Assembly (NCBI RefSeq): GCF_003935375.1
Contig: NZ_RHQM01000010.1
Coordinates: 62,001 to 126,000 of the forward strand
From: Stutzerimonas xanthomarina
GTDB lineage: Bacteria; Pseudomonadota; Gammaproteobacteria; Pseudomonadales; Pseudomonadaceae
Direction: 5' to 3'
Length of the DNA: 64,000 nucleotides
The notes under the pieces were generated by a model. It was not told where the DNA came from. It did not search any database and saw nothing but the letters and a program-made list of their open reading frames with translations. Below are positions 33,368-48,600 of this stretch, in pieces (the stretch's first letter is position 1; every line of letters begins with the position of its first letter). The position numbers were made by a program, and so were the translations under genes.

Positions 33368-34153
33368 ATGGACGTGGGGATGGTGCGGCAGCGGCGGCTA
33401 GCGGACGATATCGTCGCGCAGCTGGAAACCATGATTCTCGAGGGCACGCTCAAGGCGGGTGAGCGTCTGCCTGCGGAGCGCGCCCTGGCTGAAAGCTTTG
33501 GCGTCTCGCGGCCTTCGCTTCGCGAAGCGATTCAGAAGCTCGCGGCCAAGGGGCTGCTGGTCAGCCGGCATGGCGGAGGTACGTTCGTCGCCGAGTCGCT
33601 GGGCTCGACGTTCAGTGATCCGTTGCTGCATCTGCTGGAAAACAACAGCGATGCGCAGCGCGACTTATTGGAGTTTCGCCACACGCTCGAGGGCAGCTGC
33701 GCCTACTACGCAGCGCTGCGTGCGACCGAGGTGGATCGGAAGCGGCTCACCGAAGCCTTTGCCGCATTGCAGGACTGCTACGCCCGGGAAGGCAAGGTCT
33801 CTCGGGCAGAAGAGGGCGCAGCCGATGCCCAGTTCCATCTCGCCATTGCCGAAGCCAGCCACAACGCGGTGCTGCTGCATACCATTCGTGGCCTGTTCGA
33901 CCTGCTCAAGCGCAACGTGGTGACCAATATCGGCGGCATGTACGCCCTGCGTGACGAAACGCGGGACATGCTGATGAGCCAGCATCGCGAGTTGTACGAG
34001 GCGATCATGGCCAGGCGAGCGACCGAGGCGCGGGAGGTCATCCATCGCCATATCAATTACGTGCAGGAAGTGCTGGCTGAAGGTCAGCAGGAAGCCCAGC
34101 GGCTGGCGCGCGCGCAGCGTCGGCAGGGTGAAAGGATGCAGAAGGAAGGTTGA
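33368..34153 (+). CDS. lldR: lactate-responsive regulator, FadR-family (GntR)
   Basis: ATG at 33368 gives 261 residues starting MDVGMVRQRRLADDIVAQLE; a GTG two codons upstream is also possible. The N-terminal winged helix is typical GntR: GERLPAERALAESFGVSRPS then LREAIQKLAAKGLLVSRHGG. The FCD ligand domain shows FRHTLEGSCAYYAALRATEV, DAQFHLAIAEASHNAVL and HRELYEAIMARRATEAREVI, with Asp/His residues of its metal and ligand site. It is divergent from the lldPEFG-dld operon, as in P. aeruginosa and P. stutzeri, and would repress it until L- or D-lactate is present. Confidence 0.92.
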   Translation: MDVGMVRQRRLADDIVAQLETMILEGTLKAGERLPAERALAESFGVSRPSLREAIQKLAAKGLLVSRHGGGTFVAESLGSTFSDPLLHLLENNSDAQRDLLEFRHTLEGSCAYYAALRATEVDRKRLTEAFAALQDCYAREGKVSRAEEGAADAQFHLAIAEASHNAVLLHTIRGLFDLLKRNVVTNIGGMYALRDETRDMLMSQHRELYEAIMARRATEAREVIHRHINYVQEVLAEGQQEAQRLARAQRRQGERMQKEG

Positions 34154-34158
34154 GAGCT

Positions 34159-34181
34159 GAGCCGGCACTGGCTGCCGGCTC
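34159..34181. terminator. hairpin between convergent lldR and smpB
   Basis: GAGCCGGCA (34159-34167), loop CTGGC, TGCCGGCTC (34173-34181), perfect 9-bp stem, without a clear T-run. Confidence 0.5.
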
Positions 34182-34224
34182 GGTATCACTGCTTAGGCTG
34201 ATCAGGCCAAACGCTGAGCGTGGC

Positions 34225-34707
34225 TCAGTCGTCCTTGCCCTTGGTGCGCATCGCGCGCTGGATCTCCCGATCGGAATCGCGTTCCTTCTCGGTGTGGCGC
34301 TTGTCGTACTCCTTCTTGCCTTTGCCGAGGGCAATCTCGCACTTGATCATGTGCTTCTTCCAGTACAGCGACAGCGCTACGCAGGCGTAGCCTTTCTGCT
34401 GTACGGCGCCGAACAGCTTGCCCAGCTCGCGCTTGTTCAGCAGCAGCTTGCGGGTGCGGGTCGGATCGGCAATGACGTGTGTGCTCGCGCTGGTCAGCGG
34501 CGTGATGTGCGCACCCATCAGCCAGGCTTCGCCATCCTTGAGCAGGACGTAGCTGTCGACCAGCTGAGCCTTGCCGGCGCGCATGCTCTTCACTTCCCAG
34601 CCGGCCAGGACGAGGCCCGCCTCGAATTTCTGTTCGATGAAGTAGTCGTGTAGCGCTTTCTTGTTCAGCGCGATGGTCCCGGGGGACTGTTTCTTCTGTT
34701 TGGCCAT
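34225..34707 (-). CDS. smpB: SsrA-binding protein SmpB
   Basis: ATG at 34707 (minus) gives 160 residues starting [20 protein letters not shown]. SmpB core motifs are present: [60 protein letters not shown], and the basic C-terminal tail [20 protein letters not shown] that occupies the mRNA channel of stalled ribosomes. It binds the tRNA-like domain of tmRNA, whose gene is 9.5 kb to the left. Divergent from ratA, as in other gammaproteobacteria. Confidence 0.96.
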   Translation of the reverse strand: MAKQKKQSPGTIALNKKALHDYFIEQKFEAGLVLAGWEVKSMRAGKAQLVDSYVLLKDGEAWLMGAHITPLTSASTHVIADPTRTRKLLLNKRELGKLFGAVQQKGYACVALSLYWKKHMIKCEIALGKGKKEYDKRHTEKERDSDREIQRAMRTKGKDD

Positions 34708-34917
34708 AGGGGCCGCATTATAGGGAGTCCCGCTGCGGCTGGCGACAGCCTGCAAGAGCGCTGGCGGCAGAAACTTGAGGGGCAGCCGTTAATCCCCGAC
34801 AATGTGCCCCGCTTTGCGCTGAGCCGCTTCCCGGGTGTCGCCCGGAAGCCGCGGTTGCGGGCTGGCTGCGCCAACTTTTGGATGGCGCGCAATGAAACGA
34901 CGACGTAGAAGGTCCGC

Positions 34918-35352
34918 ATGACGACGCACATTCAACGTTCCGCGCTGCTGCCGTACCCGGCCCAGGCGCTGTTCGACATGGTCAACGACGTAGCCAGCTA
35001 CCCGCAGTTCCTGCCTTGGTGTTCAGCGACTGAGGTGCTTTCCAGCAGCGAGACCGAAATGCACGCCAGCATGACGGTGGCGAAGGCCGGGTTGAGCCAG
35101 CGTTTCATGACGCGCAATGCCCTGGACCTCGGCAAGCGTATCGAGATGACGCTTGAGGAAGGCCCATTCAGCCATCTTCATGGCATCTGGGAATTCAAGG
35201 CCCTTGGCGAGAAGGCCTGCAAGATAAGCCTGGATCTGACCTTTGATTACGCCGGGCCGCTGGTCAAGGCGACCCTTGGGCCGTTGTTCAATCAGGCTGC
35301 CAACACTTTGGTCGATGCCTTCTGCGAGCGGGCGAAGCAGCTATATGGATAA
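34918..35352 (+). CDS. ratA: RatA-type START/coenzyme Q-binding domain protein
   Basis: A 144-residue single-domain protein starting MTTHIQRSALLPYPAQALFD. The family motif DMVNDVASYPQFLPWCSATE and WEFKALGEKACKISLDLTFD are clear. E. coli RatA was described as a toxin that binds 50S subunits; mitochondrial/proteobacterial homologues (Coq10-like) carry ubiquinone, so the cellular role is debated. It overlaps ratB by 8 bases, the usual pair next to smpB. AAGG lies before the start. Confidence 0.85.
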   Translation: MTTHIQRSALLPYPAQALFDMVNDVASYPQFLPWCSATEVLSSSETEMHASMTVAKAGLSQRFMTRNALDLGKRIEMTLEEGPFSHLHGIWEFKALGEKACKISLDLTFDYAGPLVKATLGPLFNQAANTLVDAFCERAKQLYG

Positions 35353-35659
35353 GCAATCGATTGCGGTCGAAGTGGTCTATGCCCTGGCCGACAAGCAGAA
35401 GCTGCTGCAGATGACCGTGCCCGCGGGCACCACCGTGCGCGAGGCGGCCTTGCGTTCGGGAATGGATGCGCACTTCCCGGGGCTCGATCTGGCCGCAGCT
35501 CCGTTGGGTATCTTCGGCAAGGCCGTGCCCAAGCCCGATGAGCGCGTGCTCGAGGAGGGTGAGCGCGTGGAGATCTACCGGCCGCTGATTGCCGACCCGA
35601 AAGAGGTGCGCAAACAGCGCGCCGCACGGGCAGCAAAGAACAAGGCCGAAGACGCTTGA
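35345..35659 (+). CDS. ratB: RnfH/UPF0125-family protein RatB
   Basis: Start at ATG 35345 overlaps the ratA end and gives 104 residues beginning MDKQSIAVEVVYALADKQKL. The ubiquitin-like RnfH fold signs are QMTVPAGTTVREAALRSGMD, LGIFGKAVPKPDERVLEEGE and VEIYRPLIADPKEVRKQRAA. Function is unclear; it is nearly always beside ratA. A bidirectional terminator follows. Confidence 0.85.
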   Translation: MDKQSIAVEVVYALADKQKLLQMTVPAGTTVREAALRSGMDAHFPGLDLAAAPLGIFGKAVPKPDERVLEEGERVEIYRPLIADPKEVRKQRAARAAKNKAEDA

Positions 35660-35675
35660 ATATGCTGAAACAAAA

Positions 35676-35696
35676 ACGCCCGGGCTAGCCGGGCGT
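35676..35696. terminator. bidirectional terminator between ratB and bamE
   Basis: ACGCCCGG (35676-35683), loop GCTAG, CCGGGCGT (35689-35696), with A-tract on the left and T-tract on the right, so it works on both strands for the convergent genes. Confidence 0.85.
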
Positions 35697-35700
35697 TTCT

Positions 35701-36216
35701 TTATTCGGTTTCCAGCGGTTCGGGAATCGGCACCGGAACCGGCTCCGCTTCATCCACTTCACGCTGAATCTGCTCCAGCAGCGAGCCAGGCGCAGGGCGC
35801 TCTTCAGGCTGACTTGGCTGGGCGGCAGGAGCCGCGTCAGGCGCCTGGGCGTCGCGGCCAAGGATCTGTTCATCGCGGCTTACGCCGGGCATGAAGTCGC
35901 CGGCCAGGCCCGCCAGCTGGTCGTTGGCATTGAACACCAGGCTGACGCGCTCCTGCTGGCGCGGACTGCCGCCCGGCTGGATGCTGTACAGGTAGTCCCA
36001 GCGGTTGGCATGGAAGGTGTCGGTGATCAGCGGGTTGCCCATGATAAACCGCACCTGCTGGCGGGTCATTCCGGGGCGCAACTGGTCTATCATGTCCTGC
36101 GTGACGACATTGCCCTGTTGAATGTCGACCTTGTAAACCCCGGGGAATGAACAACCGGCGAGTGCGACCAGACCTGCGAAGGAGAGGCTGGCCAGCATGA
36201 GCTTGGTGTTTTGCAT
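35701..36216 (-). CDS. bamE: outer membrane assembly lipoprotein BamE (OmlA/SmpA)
   Basis: ATG at 36216 (minus) gives [20 protein letters not shown] followed by GC, a lipobox with lipidated Cys22. The BamE core follows: [50 protein letters not shown]. It is a lipoprotein of the BAM complex that inserts beta-barrels in the outer membrane. The 171 residues include a Pro/Glu-rich C-terminal extension absent in E. coli. It is divergent from fur, as in P. aeruginosa (omlA-fur). Confidence 0.93.
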   Translation of the reverse strand: MQNTKLMLASLSFAGLVALAGCSFPGVYKVDIQQGNVVTQDMIDQLRPGMTRQQVRFIMGNPLITDTFHANRWDYLYSIQPGGSPRQQERVSLVFNANDQLAGLAGDFMPGVSRDEQILGRDAQAPDAAPAAQPSQPEERPAPGSLLEQIQREVDEAEPVPVPIPEPLETE

Positions 36217-36311
36217 CGGTGGGTGACTTCCACTATCTTGGCTGGGCAAAGAACCCGGATCATACCCGTATTGAAGGAGGCTGCGAAACAGCAGCAGCGA
36301 GAAAGCCAACC

Positions 36312-36716
36312 ATGGTTGAAAATAGCGAACTACGTAAAGCTGGTCTCAAGGTAACTCTGCCGCGGGTCAAGATCCTGCAGATGCTGGACACTACCGATCG
36401 CCGTCACATGAGCGCCGAAGACGTCTACAAGGCGTTGATGGAAGCGGGTGAGGATGTCGGTCTGGCGACGGTCTATCGCGTGCTGACCCAGTTCGAGGCG
36501 GCCGGTCTGGTAGTTCGGCACAACTTCGATGGTGGTCATGCCGTCTTCGAGCTGGCCGACGGCGGGCATCACGACCACATGGTCTGCGTCGATAGCGGCG
36601 ACGTCATCGAGTTTTTCGATCCCGAGATCGAGAAGTTGCAGAAAGAAATCGTCAAGCGTCACGGCTACGAGCTGGTGGATCACAATCTGGTGCTCTACGT
36701 GCGCAAGAAAGACTGA
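36312..36716 (+). CDS. fur: ferric uptake regulator Fur
   Basis: ATG at 36312 gives 134 residues starting [20 protein letters not shown]. The winged helix includes [20 protein letters not shown] and [20 protein letters not shown]; the metal sites [20 protein letters not shown] follow. The second Cys of the E. coli CxxC structural zinc pair is Ser here (C-V-D-S), a known feature of Pseudomonas Fur. It represses iron-uptake genes when loaded with Fe(II). Divergent from bamE across a 95-base region. Confidence 0.96.
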   Translation: MVENSELRKAGLKVTLPRVKILQMLDTTDRRHMSAEDVYKALMEAGEDVGLATVYRVLTQFEAAGLVVRHNFDGGHAVFELADGGHHDHMVCVDSGDVIEFFDPEIEKLQKEIVKRHGYELVDHNLVLYVRKKD

Positions 36717-36731
36717 TCCAGACATATGAGA

Positions 36732-36752
36732 AAGGCGGCCAAGGCCGCCTTT
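36732..36752. terminator. bidirectional terminator between fur and recN
   Basis: AAGGCGGC and GCCGCCTT arms around a CAAG loop, with T-run on the plus strand and A-rich sequence on the other side. Confidence 0.8.
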
Positions 36753-36772
36753 TTTGTGCCTGGCTGCCGGGC

Positions 36773-38446
36773 TCAGGCTTGTGCGGAGGTGACCATCTGT
36801 CGGGCATGTGCCAGAGACTGCTCGGTCAGGTCGACGCCGCCGAGCATCCGCGCGATTTCCTCGACGCGGCCGTTCTGATCCAGTTCTGCGACGGCAGTGC
36901 GGGTTTCATCCGCCCCTCGAGCCTTGTGCACGAACAGGTGGTGATGTCCTTGGGCGGCGACCTGGGGCAGGTGGGTGACGGTCAGCACCTGGCCGCGCTC
37001 GCCGAGGCGGCGCAGCAGCTGGCCAACGATCTCCGCGGTGGGGCCGCCGATACCCACGTCGACTTCATCGAACACCAGCGTCGGTACGCGGGATGTCTGC
37101 GCGGTGATCACCTGAATCGCCAAGCTGATGCGTGATAGTTCACCCCCGGATGCGACTTTGGCCAGGGCGCGCAGGGGCTGGCCCGGGTTGGCGCTGACCA
37201 GGAGCTCGACCTGCTCCAGGCCGTAGGGCATCAGTTCGCCTTCGGCTGCAGGCTTGAGTTGCACGCTGAATCTGCCGCCTGGCATACCCAGTCTTTGAAT
37301 CTCTACCTCGACAGCGCTGGCCAGTTGTTCGGCCGCGGCCTGGCGCATGCGGCTGAGTTCGCCGGCTTTTTCTTCGTAGTGCCGAGCGTAGGCCGCCAGT
37401 TCTTCACCGAGGCGCTCGACTGCTTCGTCGTCGGCGTTCAGCCCTTCTAGCTCCTCCAGCAGCTGCTGGTGCAGGTTGGGCAGTTCGGTCGGTTGCACGC
37501 GGTGCTTGCGAGCGAGGGTGTAGATGGTATCCAGCCGCTCTTCCAGCATCTGCTGGCGCTCCGGATCGGCGTCGAAGTGATCGACGAAGCGGTTCAGCTC
37601 GCCGATCGCCTCTTCGACCTGAATCTGCGCGCTCGCCAGCAGATTGACTGCTTCGCTCAGGGCTTGAGGTTGGTTCTGGAAGGCGCTCAGACGCTGCAGG
37701 CTGCTGGTCAGTGCCGACAGCACGTTGCCGGCATCGCTCTCGCTGCACAGCTCCATGACTTGGCGGCAGGCGCCGAGCAACTGCTCAGCATTGGCCAGGT
37801 TCTTGTGTTCGCGCTCGAGTTGCTCCAGTTCGTTCTCGCCCAGCGCCAGGTTCTCCAGCTCTTCCAGCTGGTAGCTGAGCAATTGGTGGCGTGCGCGCTG
37901 TTCGTCGCCACTGTTGCTCAGGCGTTCCAGGGTCTGTCGCGTCTGCCGCCAGCGCTGGGCGGCCAGCTGGACCTGTCGCGCCAGCTCCTGGTTGCCGCTG
38001 TACTCATCGAGCAGGCGCCGATGGGTGTCGGTCTTCAGCAGGGATTGATGCTCGTGCTGGCTGTGGATATCGATAAGCAGCTCGCCCAGCGACTTGAGGT
38101 CGCTCTGCGGACAAGGGGTGCCGTTGATGTAGCCGCGGGAACGACCTTCGGCGGTGATGACGCGGCGCAGGATGCAGGGCCCGTCATGGTCCATGTCGCG
38201 CTCCGCGAGCCAGGCGCGGGCGTCGGGAATATCGTCCAGGTCGAAGCTGGCAAGAATATCGGCCTTGTCGGCGCCGATGCGCACCACGCTGCTGTCGGCC
38301 CGGTCGCCCAACGTCAGGCCGAGGGCATCGAGCATGATCGACTTGCCTGCGCCGGTTTCTCCGCTGATGACGCTCATGCCGCGTTTCAGCTCGAGGTCGA
38401 GGTGCTCGACGATGGCGTAGTTGTGGACCGATAGATGAACCAGCAT
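36773..38446 (-). CDS. recN: DNA repair protein RecN
   Basis: A 557-residue SMC-like ATPase. Walker A GETGAGKS at residues 29-36, ABC signature region ASGGELSRISLAIQVITAQT, Walker B VPTLVFDEVDVGIGG and the switch VLTVTHLPQVAAQGHHHLFV are present, with coiled coil in the middle (RARHQLLSYQLEELENLALG). RecN helps double-strand break repair with RecA. A LexA box lies 25 bases upstream of the start, so it is SOS-induced. Confidence 0.95.
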   Translation of the reverse strand: MLVHLSVHNYAIVEHLDLELKRGMSVISGETGAGKSIMLDALGLTLGDRADSSVVRIGADKADILASFDLDDIPDARAWLAERDMDHDGPCILRRVITAEGRSRGYINGTPCPQSDLKSLGELLIDIHSQHEHQSLLKTDTHRRLLDEYSGNQELARQVQLAAQRWRQTRQTLERLSNSGDEQRARHQLLSYQLEELENLALGENELEQLEREHKNLANAEQLLGACRQVMELCSESDAGNVLSALTSSLQRLSAFQNQPQALSEAVNLLASAQIQVEEAIGELNRFVDHFDADPERQQMLEERLDTIYTLARKHRVQPTELPNLHQQLLEELEGLNADDEAVERLGEELAAYARHYEEKAGELSRMRQAAAEQLASAVEVEIQRLGMPGGRFSVQLKPAAEGELMPYGLEQVELLVSANPGQPLRALAKVASGGELSRISLAIQVITAQTSRVPTLVFDEVDVGIGGPTAEIVGQLLRRLGERGQVLTVTHLPQVAAQGHHHLFVHKARGADETRTAVAELDQNGRVEEIARMLGGVDLTEQSLAHARQMVTSAQA

Positions 38447-38470
38447 GGCAAGGGCTCCCGATTTGCGTGG

Positions 38471-38486
38471 CTGGGTATTTATACAG
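38471..38486. promoter_or_regulatory. LexA (SOS) box upstream of recN
   Basis: CTGGGTATTTATACAG reads on the recN strand as CTGTATAAATACCCAG: CTG, ten AT-rich bases, CAG. It fits the gammaproteobacterial LexA consensus and lies at a distance fitting repression of recN. Confidence 0.75.
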
Positions 38487-38567
38487 TGGTTTTCCTGGGC
38501 GCTACAAGCGTTGAGGGATGAATGTGCGGTTGCTCGTCATTTCGCTGGGCGCTCTTCGCTTTCCGCC

Positions 38568-38597
38568 CTTGAAGCCTGTTTTTCGCGCCCCCATATA
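38568..38597 (+). promoter_or_regulatory. heat-shock (sigma-32) promoter for grpE
   Basis: CTTGAA (38568-38573), 15-base spacer, CCCCATAT (38589-38596): matches the RpoH consensus CTTGAA/CCCCATNT. It lies about 50 bases upstream of the grpE start. Confidence 0.7.
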
Positions 38598-38648
38598 GCG
38601 GCACAAGCGCGGGTTTGCTGCCCGCTGATCGTATAGAGAGGAGGACCT

Positions 38649-39218
38649 ATGGCCGACGAGCAGAACCTGGATAACCAGAACCCGGAAGCGCCCGAGCATT
38701 CGGAAGCGGACGTAGCCGAGGATCTGGCCGCCCGCGTGCAGTCGCTGGAAGAGCAGCTGGCCGCTGCGCAGGACCAGTCACTGCGCGTTGCGGCTGAGCT
38801 GCAGAACATCCGCCGGCGCGCCGAGCAGGATGTGGAAAAGGCGCACAAGTTCGCCCTGGAAAAGTTTGCCGGTGATCTGCTTGCCGTTGCCGACAGTCTC
38901 GAGCGTGGCCTTGAGCTGTCCAGTGCTGATGACGAAGCGGTCAAGCCCATGCGTGAGGGCGTCGAGCTGACCCTCAAGCTGCTTCAGGACACGCTGGCGC
39001 GTCACCAGCTCGAGCAGCTCGATCCGCATGGCGAGCCGTTCAATCCTGAGCATCATCAGGCCATGGCCATGGAAGAAAGCACCCACGTCGAGCCGGGCAG
39101 CGTGCTCAAGGTGTTCCAGAAAGGTTACCTGCTCAACGGTCGCCTGCTGCGTCCGGCGATGGTCGTCGTCAGCAAGGCGCCTGCCGATGTGCCGCCTTCG
39201 ATTGATGAGAAGGCTTGA
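38649..39218 (+). CDS. grpE: nucleotide exchange factor GrpE
   Basis: A 189-residue protein starting [21 protein letters not shown] long N-terminal coiled coil ([20 protein letters not shown], then [20 protein letters not shown]) leads to the beta-rich head [20 protein letters not shown]. It releases ADP from DnaK. AGAGGAGG is the ribosome site. First gene of the grpE-dnaK-dnaJ heat-shock operon. Confidence 0.96.
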   Translation: MADEQNLDNQNPEAPEHSEADVAEDLAARVQSLEEQLAAAQDQSLRVAAELQNIRRRAEQDVEKAHKFALEKFAGDLLAVADSLERGLELSSADDEAVKPMREGVELTLKLLQDTLARHQLEQLDPHGEPFNPEHHQAMAMEESTHVEPGSVLKVFQKGYLLNGRLLRPAMVVVSKAPADVPPSIDEKA

Positions 39219-39317
39219 AATCCGGTTGCCGACCCCCATCTGGTAGCCAAGCGTTTTTGTGTTACCCGCAGCCGGTAAAGCAGGCGCGGACCAATCGAAA
39301 TTTGGAGAGCGAATTAA

Positions 39318-41231
<1,914 letters not shown>

Positions 41232-41253
41232 GCCCTGGCTTGCTTCCGCTCCA

Positions 41254-41310
41254 GCCCGTCCCGACATCGTTCGGGCGGGCCCGACCGCTGCGCGGGGGCT
41301 TGCTCCCGCG
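41254..41310. repeat. REP-like hairpins between dnaK and dnaJ
   Basis: Two hairpins in tandem: GCCCG-T-CCCGA with TCGGG-CGGGC (41254-41280, one bulged T), and CGCGGG with CCCGCG (41291-41310) around GGCTTGCT. The second resembles Pseudomonas REP palindromes (GGGAGCTTGCTCCC-like). It may stabilise dnaK mRNA or lower dnaJ expression. Confidence 0.55.
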
Positions 41311-41353
41311 TCGGCGTGTCTGGAAGGCATGAAATTGAGGGTTCAGGATAGTT

Positions 41354-42484
41354 ATGGCCAAACGCGATTTTTATGAGGTGCTGGGCGTCGAGCGCGGCGT
41401 CAGCGAGGCGGAGCTGAAAAAGGCTTACCGGCGCCTTGCGATGAAGCATCACCCGGACCGCAATCCGGGGGACAAGGCGGCTGAGGACGCCTTCAAGGAG
41501 GCCAATGAGGCCTACGAAGTACTCTCCGATCCGAGCAAACGGGCTGCCTACGATCAGTACGGCCACGCCGGTGTCGATCCGCAGATGGGGGCTGGCGCGG
41601 CCGGTGCCGGTTACGGTGGTGCGAACTTCTCCGATATCTTCGGCGACGTGTTCAGCGATTTCTTCAGTGGCGGCCGAGGCGGCGGCCGTGGCGGCGCACA
41701 GCGTGGCAGCGATCTGCGCTACACGCTCGAACTCGATCTCGAAGAGGCAGTGCGCGGCACCACCGTGACCATTCGCGTGCCGACCCTGGTCGGGTGCAAG
41801 ACCTGCGATGGTTCCGGCGCGAAGAAGGGCACGAGTCCGGTTACCTGTACCACCTGCGGGGGTATCGGTCAGGTGCGCATGCAGCAGGGTTTCTTCTCGG
41901 TGCAGCAGACCTGTCCGCGCTGCCACGGCAGCGGCAAGATGATTTCCGATCCGTGTGGCAGCTGCCATGGGCAGGGGCGCGTGGAGGAGCAGAAGACACT
42001 CTCGGTCAAGGTGCCGCCGGGTGTCGATACCGGTGATCGCATTCGTCTGTCTGGCGAAGGTGAGGCGGGCACTCAGGGTGGCCCGGCCGGCGATCTGTAT
42101 GTGGTGGTCAATGTGCGCGAGCACGCGATCTTCCAGCGCGATGGCAAGCATTTGTATTGCGAAGTGCCGATCAGCTTTGCCGATGCCGCGTTGGGTGGCG
42201 AGCTGGAAGTGCCGACGCTGGATGGCCGCGTCAAGCTGAAGATTCCTGAGGGTACCCAGACCGGCAAGCAGTTCCGCTTGCGTGGCAAGGGGGTTGCGCC
42301 GGTGCGCGGTGGTGCGGCGGGCGATCTGCTGTGTCGGGTCGCGGTGGAGACGCCGGTTAACCTGAGCAAGCGTCAGCGTGAGATGCTCGAGGAGTTTCGT
42401 GGCACGCTGCAGGGTGACACCTCGCATTCCCCCAAGGCCAGTGGCTGGTTCGAAGGTGTGAAACGCTTTTTCGGTGATGTATGA
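41354..42484 (+). CDS. dnaJ: chaperone DnaJ (Hsp40)
   Basis: A 376-residue protein. J domain with [20 protein letters not shown] (the HPD motif), Gly/Phe-rich region around 75-115, and the zinc domain with four CxxCxGxG motifs: [41 protein letters not shown]. It delivers substrates to DnaK and stimulates its ATPase. Last gene of the heat-shock operon. Confidence 0.97.
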   Translation: MAKRDFYEVLGVERGVSEAELKKAYRRLAMKHHPDRNPGDKAAEDAFKEANEAYEVLSDPSKRAAYDQYGHAGVDPQMGAGAAGAGYGGANFSDIFGDVFSDFFSGGRGGGRGGAQRGSDLRYTLELDLEEAVRGTTVTIRVPTLVGCKTCDGSGAKKGTSPVTCTTCGGIGQVRMQQGFFSVQQTCPRCHGSGKMISDPCGSCHGQGRVEEQKTLSVKVPPGVDTGDRIRLSGEGEAGTQGGPAGDLYVVVNVREHAIFQRDGKHLYCEVPISFADAALGGELEVPTLDGRVKLKIPEGTQTGKQFRLRGKGVAPVRGGAAGDLLCRVAVETPVNLSKRQREMLEEFRGTLQGDTSHSPKASGWFEGVKRFFGDV

Positions 42485-42537
42485 CAAGGGCCTATGGGTG
42501 GAGGATGACAGGCTTCGTGCCTGCGTCCTCTGCTTGA

Positions 42538-43368
<831 letters not shown>

Positions 43369-43505
43369 TTCGCTGCGTCGGCTGGGCAGCGTCGCGCCCC
43401 GTTCGAGTGCGTTTGCCGGCTATTTTGGCTGGACCCGAAAGGCAGTTTTATGTAAGCTTCCCGCTTTAGTGTGTCCACTAAAAGTTGCGCAGAAATGAAT
43501 CAAAC

Positions 43506-43544
43506 AAAAAGCGGGATGACCTTCACACGTCATCCCGCTTTTTT
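43506..43544. terminator. perfect hairpin upstream of carA
   Basis: AAAAAGCGGGATGAC (43506-43520), loop CTTCACAC, GTCATCCCGCTTTTT (43529-43543). A 15-bp perfect stem with T-run on plus strand and A-run on the other, thus bidirectional. It lies between dapB and carA, 42 bases before the carA start, so it is either the dapB terminator or the stop of a leader that attenuates carA. Confidence 0.85.
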
Positions 43545-43585
43545 ACAATCTGCGTCTGCTCCAGCCTTGATCTACGGGAGGTCTC

Positions 43586-44734
43586 TTGACTAAGCCAGCC
43601 CTTACGCCAGCCATTCTGGCTCTTGCCGATGGCAGCATCTTTCGCGGCGAATCCATCGGCGCCGATGGGCAAACCATTGGTGAGGTGGTGTTCAACACCG
43701 CCATGACCGGCTATCAGGAAATCCTCACCGATCCTTCCTACGCCAAGCAGATCGTAACCCTGACCTATCCTCATGTCGGCAACACTGGTACCACGCCGGA
43801 GGATGCCGAGTCCTGGAAAGTCTGGGCTGCGGGTCTGGTTATTCGCGACCTGCCGCTGATTTCCAGCAACTGGCGCGACAAGCAACCCCTGCCTGACTAC
43901 CTCAAGGCCAATGGCACCGTTGCCATCGCCGGCATCGATACTCGTCGCCTGACCCGTATCCTGCGTGAGAAGGGTGCGCAGAACGGCTGCATCCTGGCTG
44001 GTAGCGACGCGACAGAAGAGAAAGCGCTGGAGCTGGCGCGCAGCTTCCCTGGCCTCAAGGGCATGGATCTGGCGAAGGAAGTCAGCGTCAAGGAGCGTTA
44101 CGAGTGGCGCTCCAGTGTCTGGTGCCTGAAGGATGACGGCCATGCCGAGATTCCCGCCAGCGAGCTGCCCTACCATGTCGTCGCCTTCGACTACGGCGTG
44201 AAGTACAACATCCTGCGCATGCTGGTCGCCCGCGGTTGCCGCGTCACCGTGCTTCCGGCACAGACGCCTGCCAGCGAAGCCCTGGCGCTGAACCCGGACG
44301 GTATCTTTCTGGCCAACGGTCCGGGTGACCCCGAGCCATGCGACTACGCGATCAAGGCGATCCAGCAAGTGCTCGAAACCGACATCCCAGTATTCGGCAT
44401 CTGCCTTGGTCACCAGTTGCTGGCGCTCGCCTCCGGCGCCACGACCGTGAAGATGCCCAACGGCCACCACGGTGCGAACCACCCGGTTCAGGATCTGAAG
44501 TCCGGTGTGGTGATGATCACCAGTCAGAACCATGGCTTTGCCGTGGACGAAGCTAGTCTGCCAGCCAATGTGCGTGCGACACACAAGTCGCTGTTCGATG
44601 GCACCCTGCAGGGCATCGAGCGCACCGACAAGGTTGCCTTCAGCTTCCAGGGTCACCCCGAAGCGAGCCCGGGGCCGCATGACGTCGCGCCGCTGTTCGA
44701 CCGTTTCATCGAAGCCATGGCCAAACGACAGTAA
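43586..44734 (+). CDS. carA: carbamoyl-phosphate synthase small subunit
   Basis: TTG start at 43586 with GGGAGG just upstream; the product of 382 residues starts with [20 protein letters not shown] as in P. aeruginosa. The glutaminase class-I active site is [17 protein letters not shown] (Cys near 270) and [20 protein letters not shown] (His/Glu). It hydrolyses glutamine and passes ammonia to CarB. The stop abuts an inverted-repeat element separating carA from carB; in P. aeruginosa an extra orf lies at that place. Confidence 0.95.
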   Translation: MTKPALTPAILALADGSIFRGESIGADGQTIGEVVFNTAMTGYQEILTDPSYAKQIVTLTYPHVGNTGTTPEDAESWKVWAAGLVIRDLPLISSNWRDKQPLPDYLKANGTVAIAGIDTRRLTRILREKGAQNGCILAGSDATEEKALELARSFPGLKGMDLAKEVSVKERYEWRSSVWCLKDDGHAEIPASELPYHVVAFDYGVKYNILRMLVARGCRVTVLPAQTPASEALALNPDGIFLANGPGDPEPCDYAIKAIQQVLETDIPVFGICLGHQLLALASGATTVKMPNGHHGANHPVQDLKSGVVMITSQNHGFAVDEASLPANVRATHKSLFDGTLQGIERTDKVAFSFQGHPEASPGPHDVAPLFDRFIEAMAKRQ

Positions 44735-44875
44735 CGAGTCGTCTTGAGAGTGTAGCGAGCGCGGTCTGGGCAAGGCGCCCGGAACGCAACGACGAGACAG
44801 TACAGGTAGTACGGCGAGGAAGTGAGTACCGCGCAACGCAGCCCAGGCGCGCGCAGTAACTCTCAAGATGACTCG
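44735..44875. repeat. 141-bp element with 17-bp terminal inverted repeats between carA and carB
   Basis: Left end CGAGTCGTCTTGAGAGT (44735-44751) and right end ACTCTCAAGATGACTCG (44859-44875) are inverted copies with one mismatch. The interior contains GTCTGGGCAAGGCGC and GCCCAGGCGCGC near its ends, which can pair (CTGGGC/GCCCAG), and no ORF of its own. It begins directly after the carA TAA stop. The size, inverted ends and noncoding interior fit a miniature inverted-repeat element or a complex intergenic mosaic repeat. Confidence 0.65.
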
Positions 44876-44905
44876 CCGACTGACCTAAGGATTCGAGTAA
44901 CGAAA

Positions 44906-48123
<3,218 letters not shown>

Positions 48124-48127
<4 letters not shown>

Positions 48128-48600
48128 CAAAATTTCCAATGACCATCCAGGGCGCTCGCGCCCTGGAAGACGAACTCAAGCATCTGAAGACCGTTTTGCG
48201 TCCGCAGATCACCCAGGCGATCGCCGAGGCGCGCGAACTGGGCGATCTCAAGGAGAACGCCGAGTATCATGCCGCGCGTGAGCAGCAGGGCATGGTTGAG
48301 GCGCGTATCCGCGACATCGAGGGCCGCCTGCAGAACGCGCAGGTTATCGATATCGCCAACATCACGCCGACTGGCAAGGTGATCTTCGGCACCACCGTGG
48401 ATATCGCCAACGTCGAGACCGACGAGCAGGTGACCTACCAGATCGTCGGCGACGATGAAGCTGACATCAAGCAGGGCAAGCTTTCGGTCAGTTCGCCGAT
48501 TGCCCGCGCATTGATCGGCAAGGAAGAAGGTGATGTCGTAGCCGTCAAAACGCCCAGTGGGTTGATCGAGTACGAGATTGTCGAAGTCCGCCACGTCTGA
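48124..48600 (+). CDS. greA: transcription elongation factor GreA
   Basis: A 158-residue protein starting [20 protein letters not shown]. The coiled coil carries the acidic tip residues in [20 protein letters not shown], which stimulate RNA cleavage in backtracked polymerase; the C-terminal FKBP-like domain has [20 protein letters not shown] and [20 protein letters not shown]. Translationally coupled to carB by ATGA, consistent with the carA-(orf)-carB-greA operon known in P. aeruginosa. Confidence 0.96.

Noticed and set aside
34918..35659. ratA-ratB read as a classical toxin-antitoxin pair
   Set aside because: RatB is not an established antitoxin, and the pair is a conserved housekeeping neighbour of smpB; only family names are kept.
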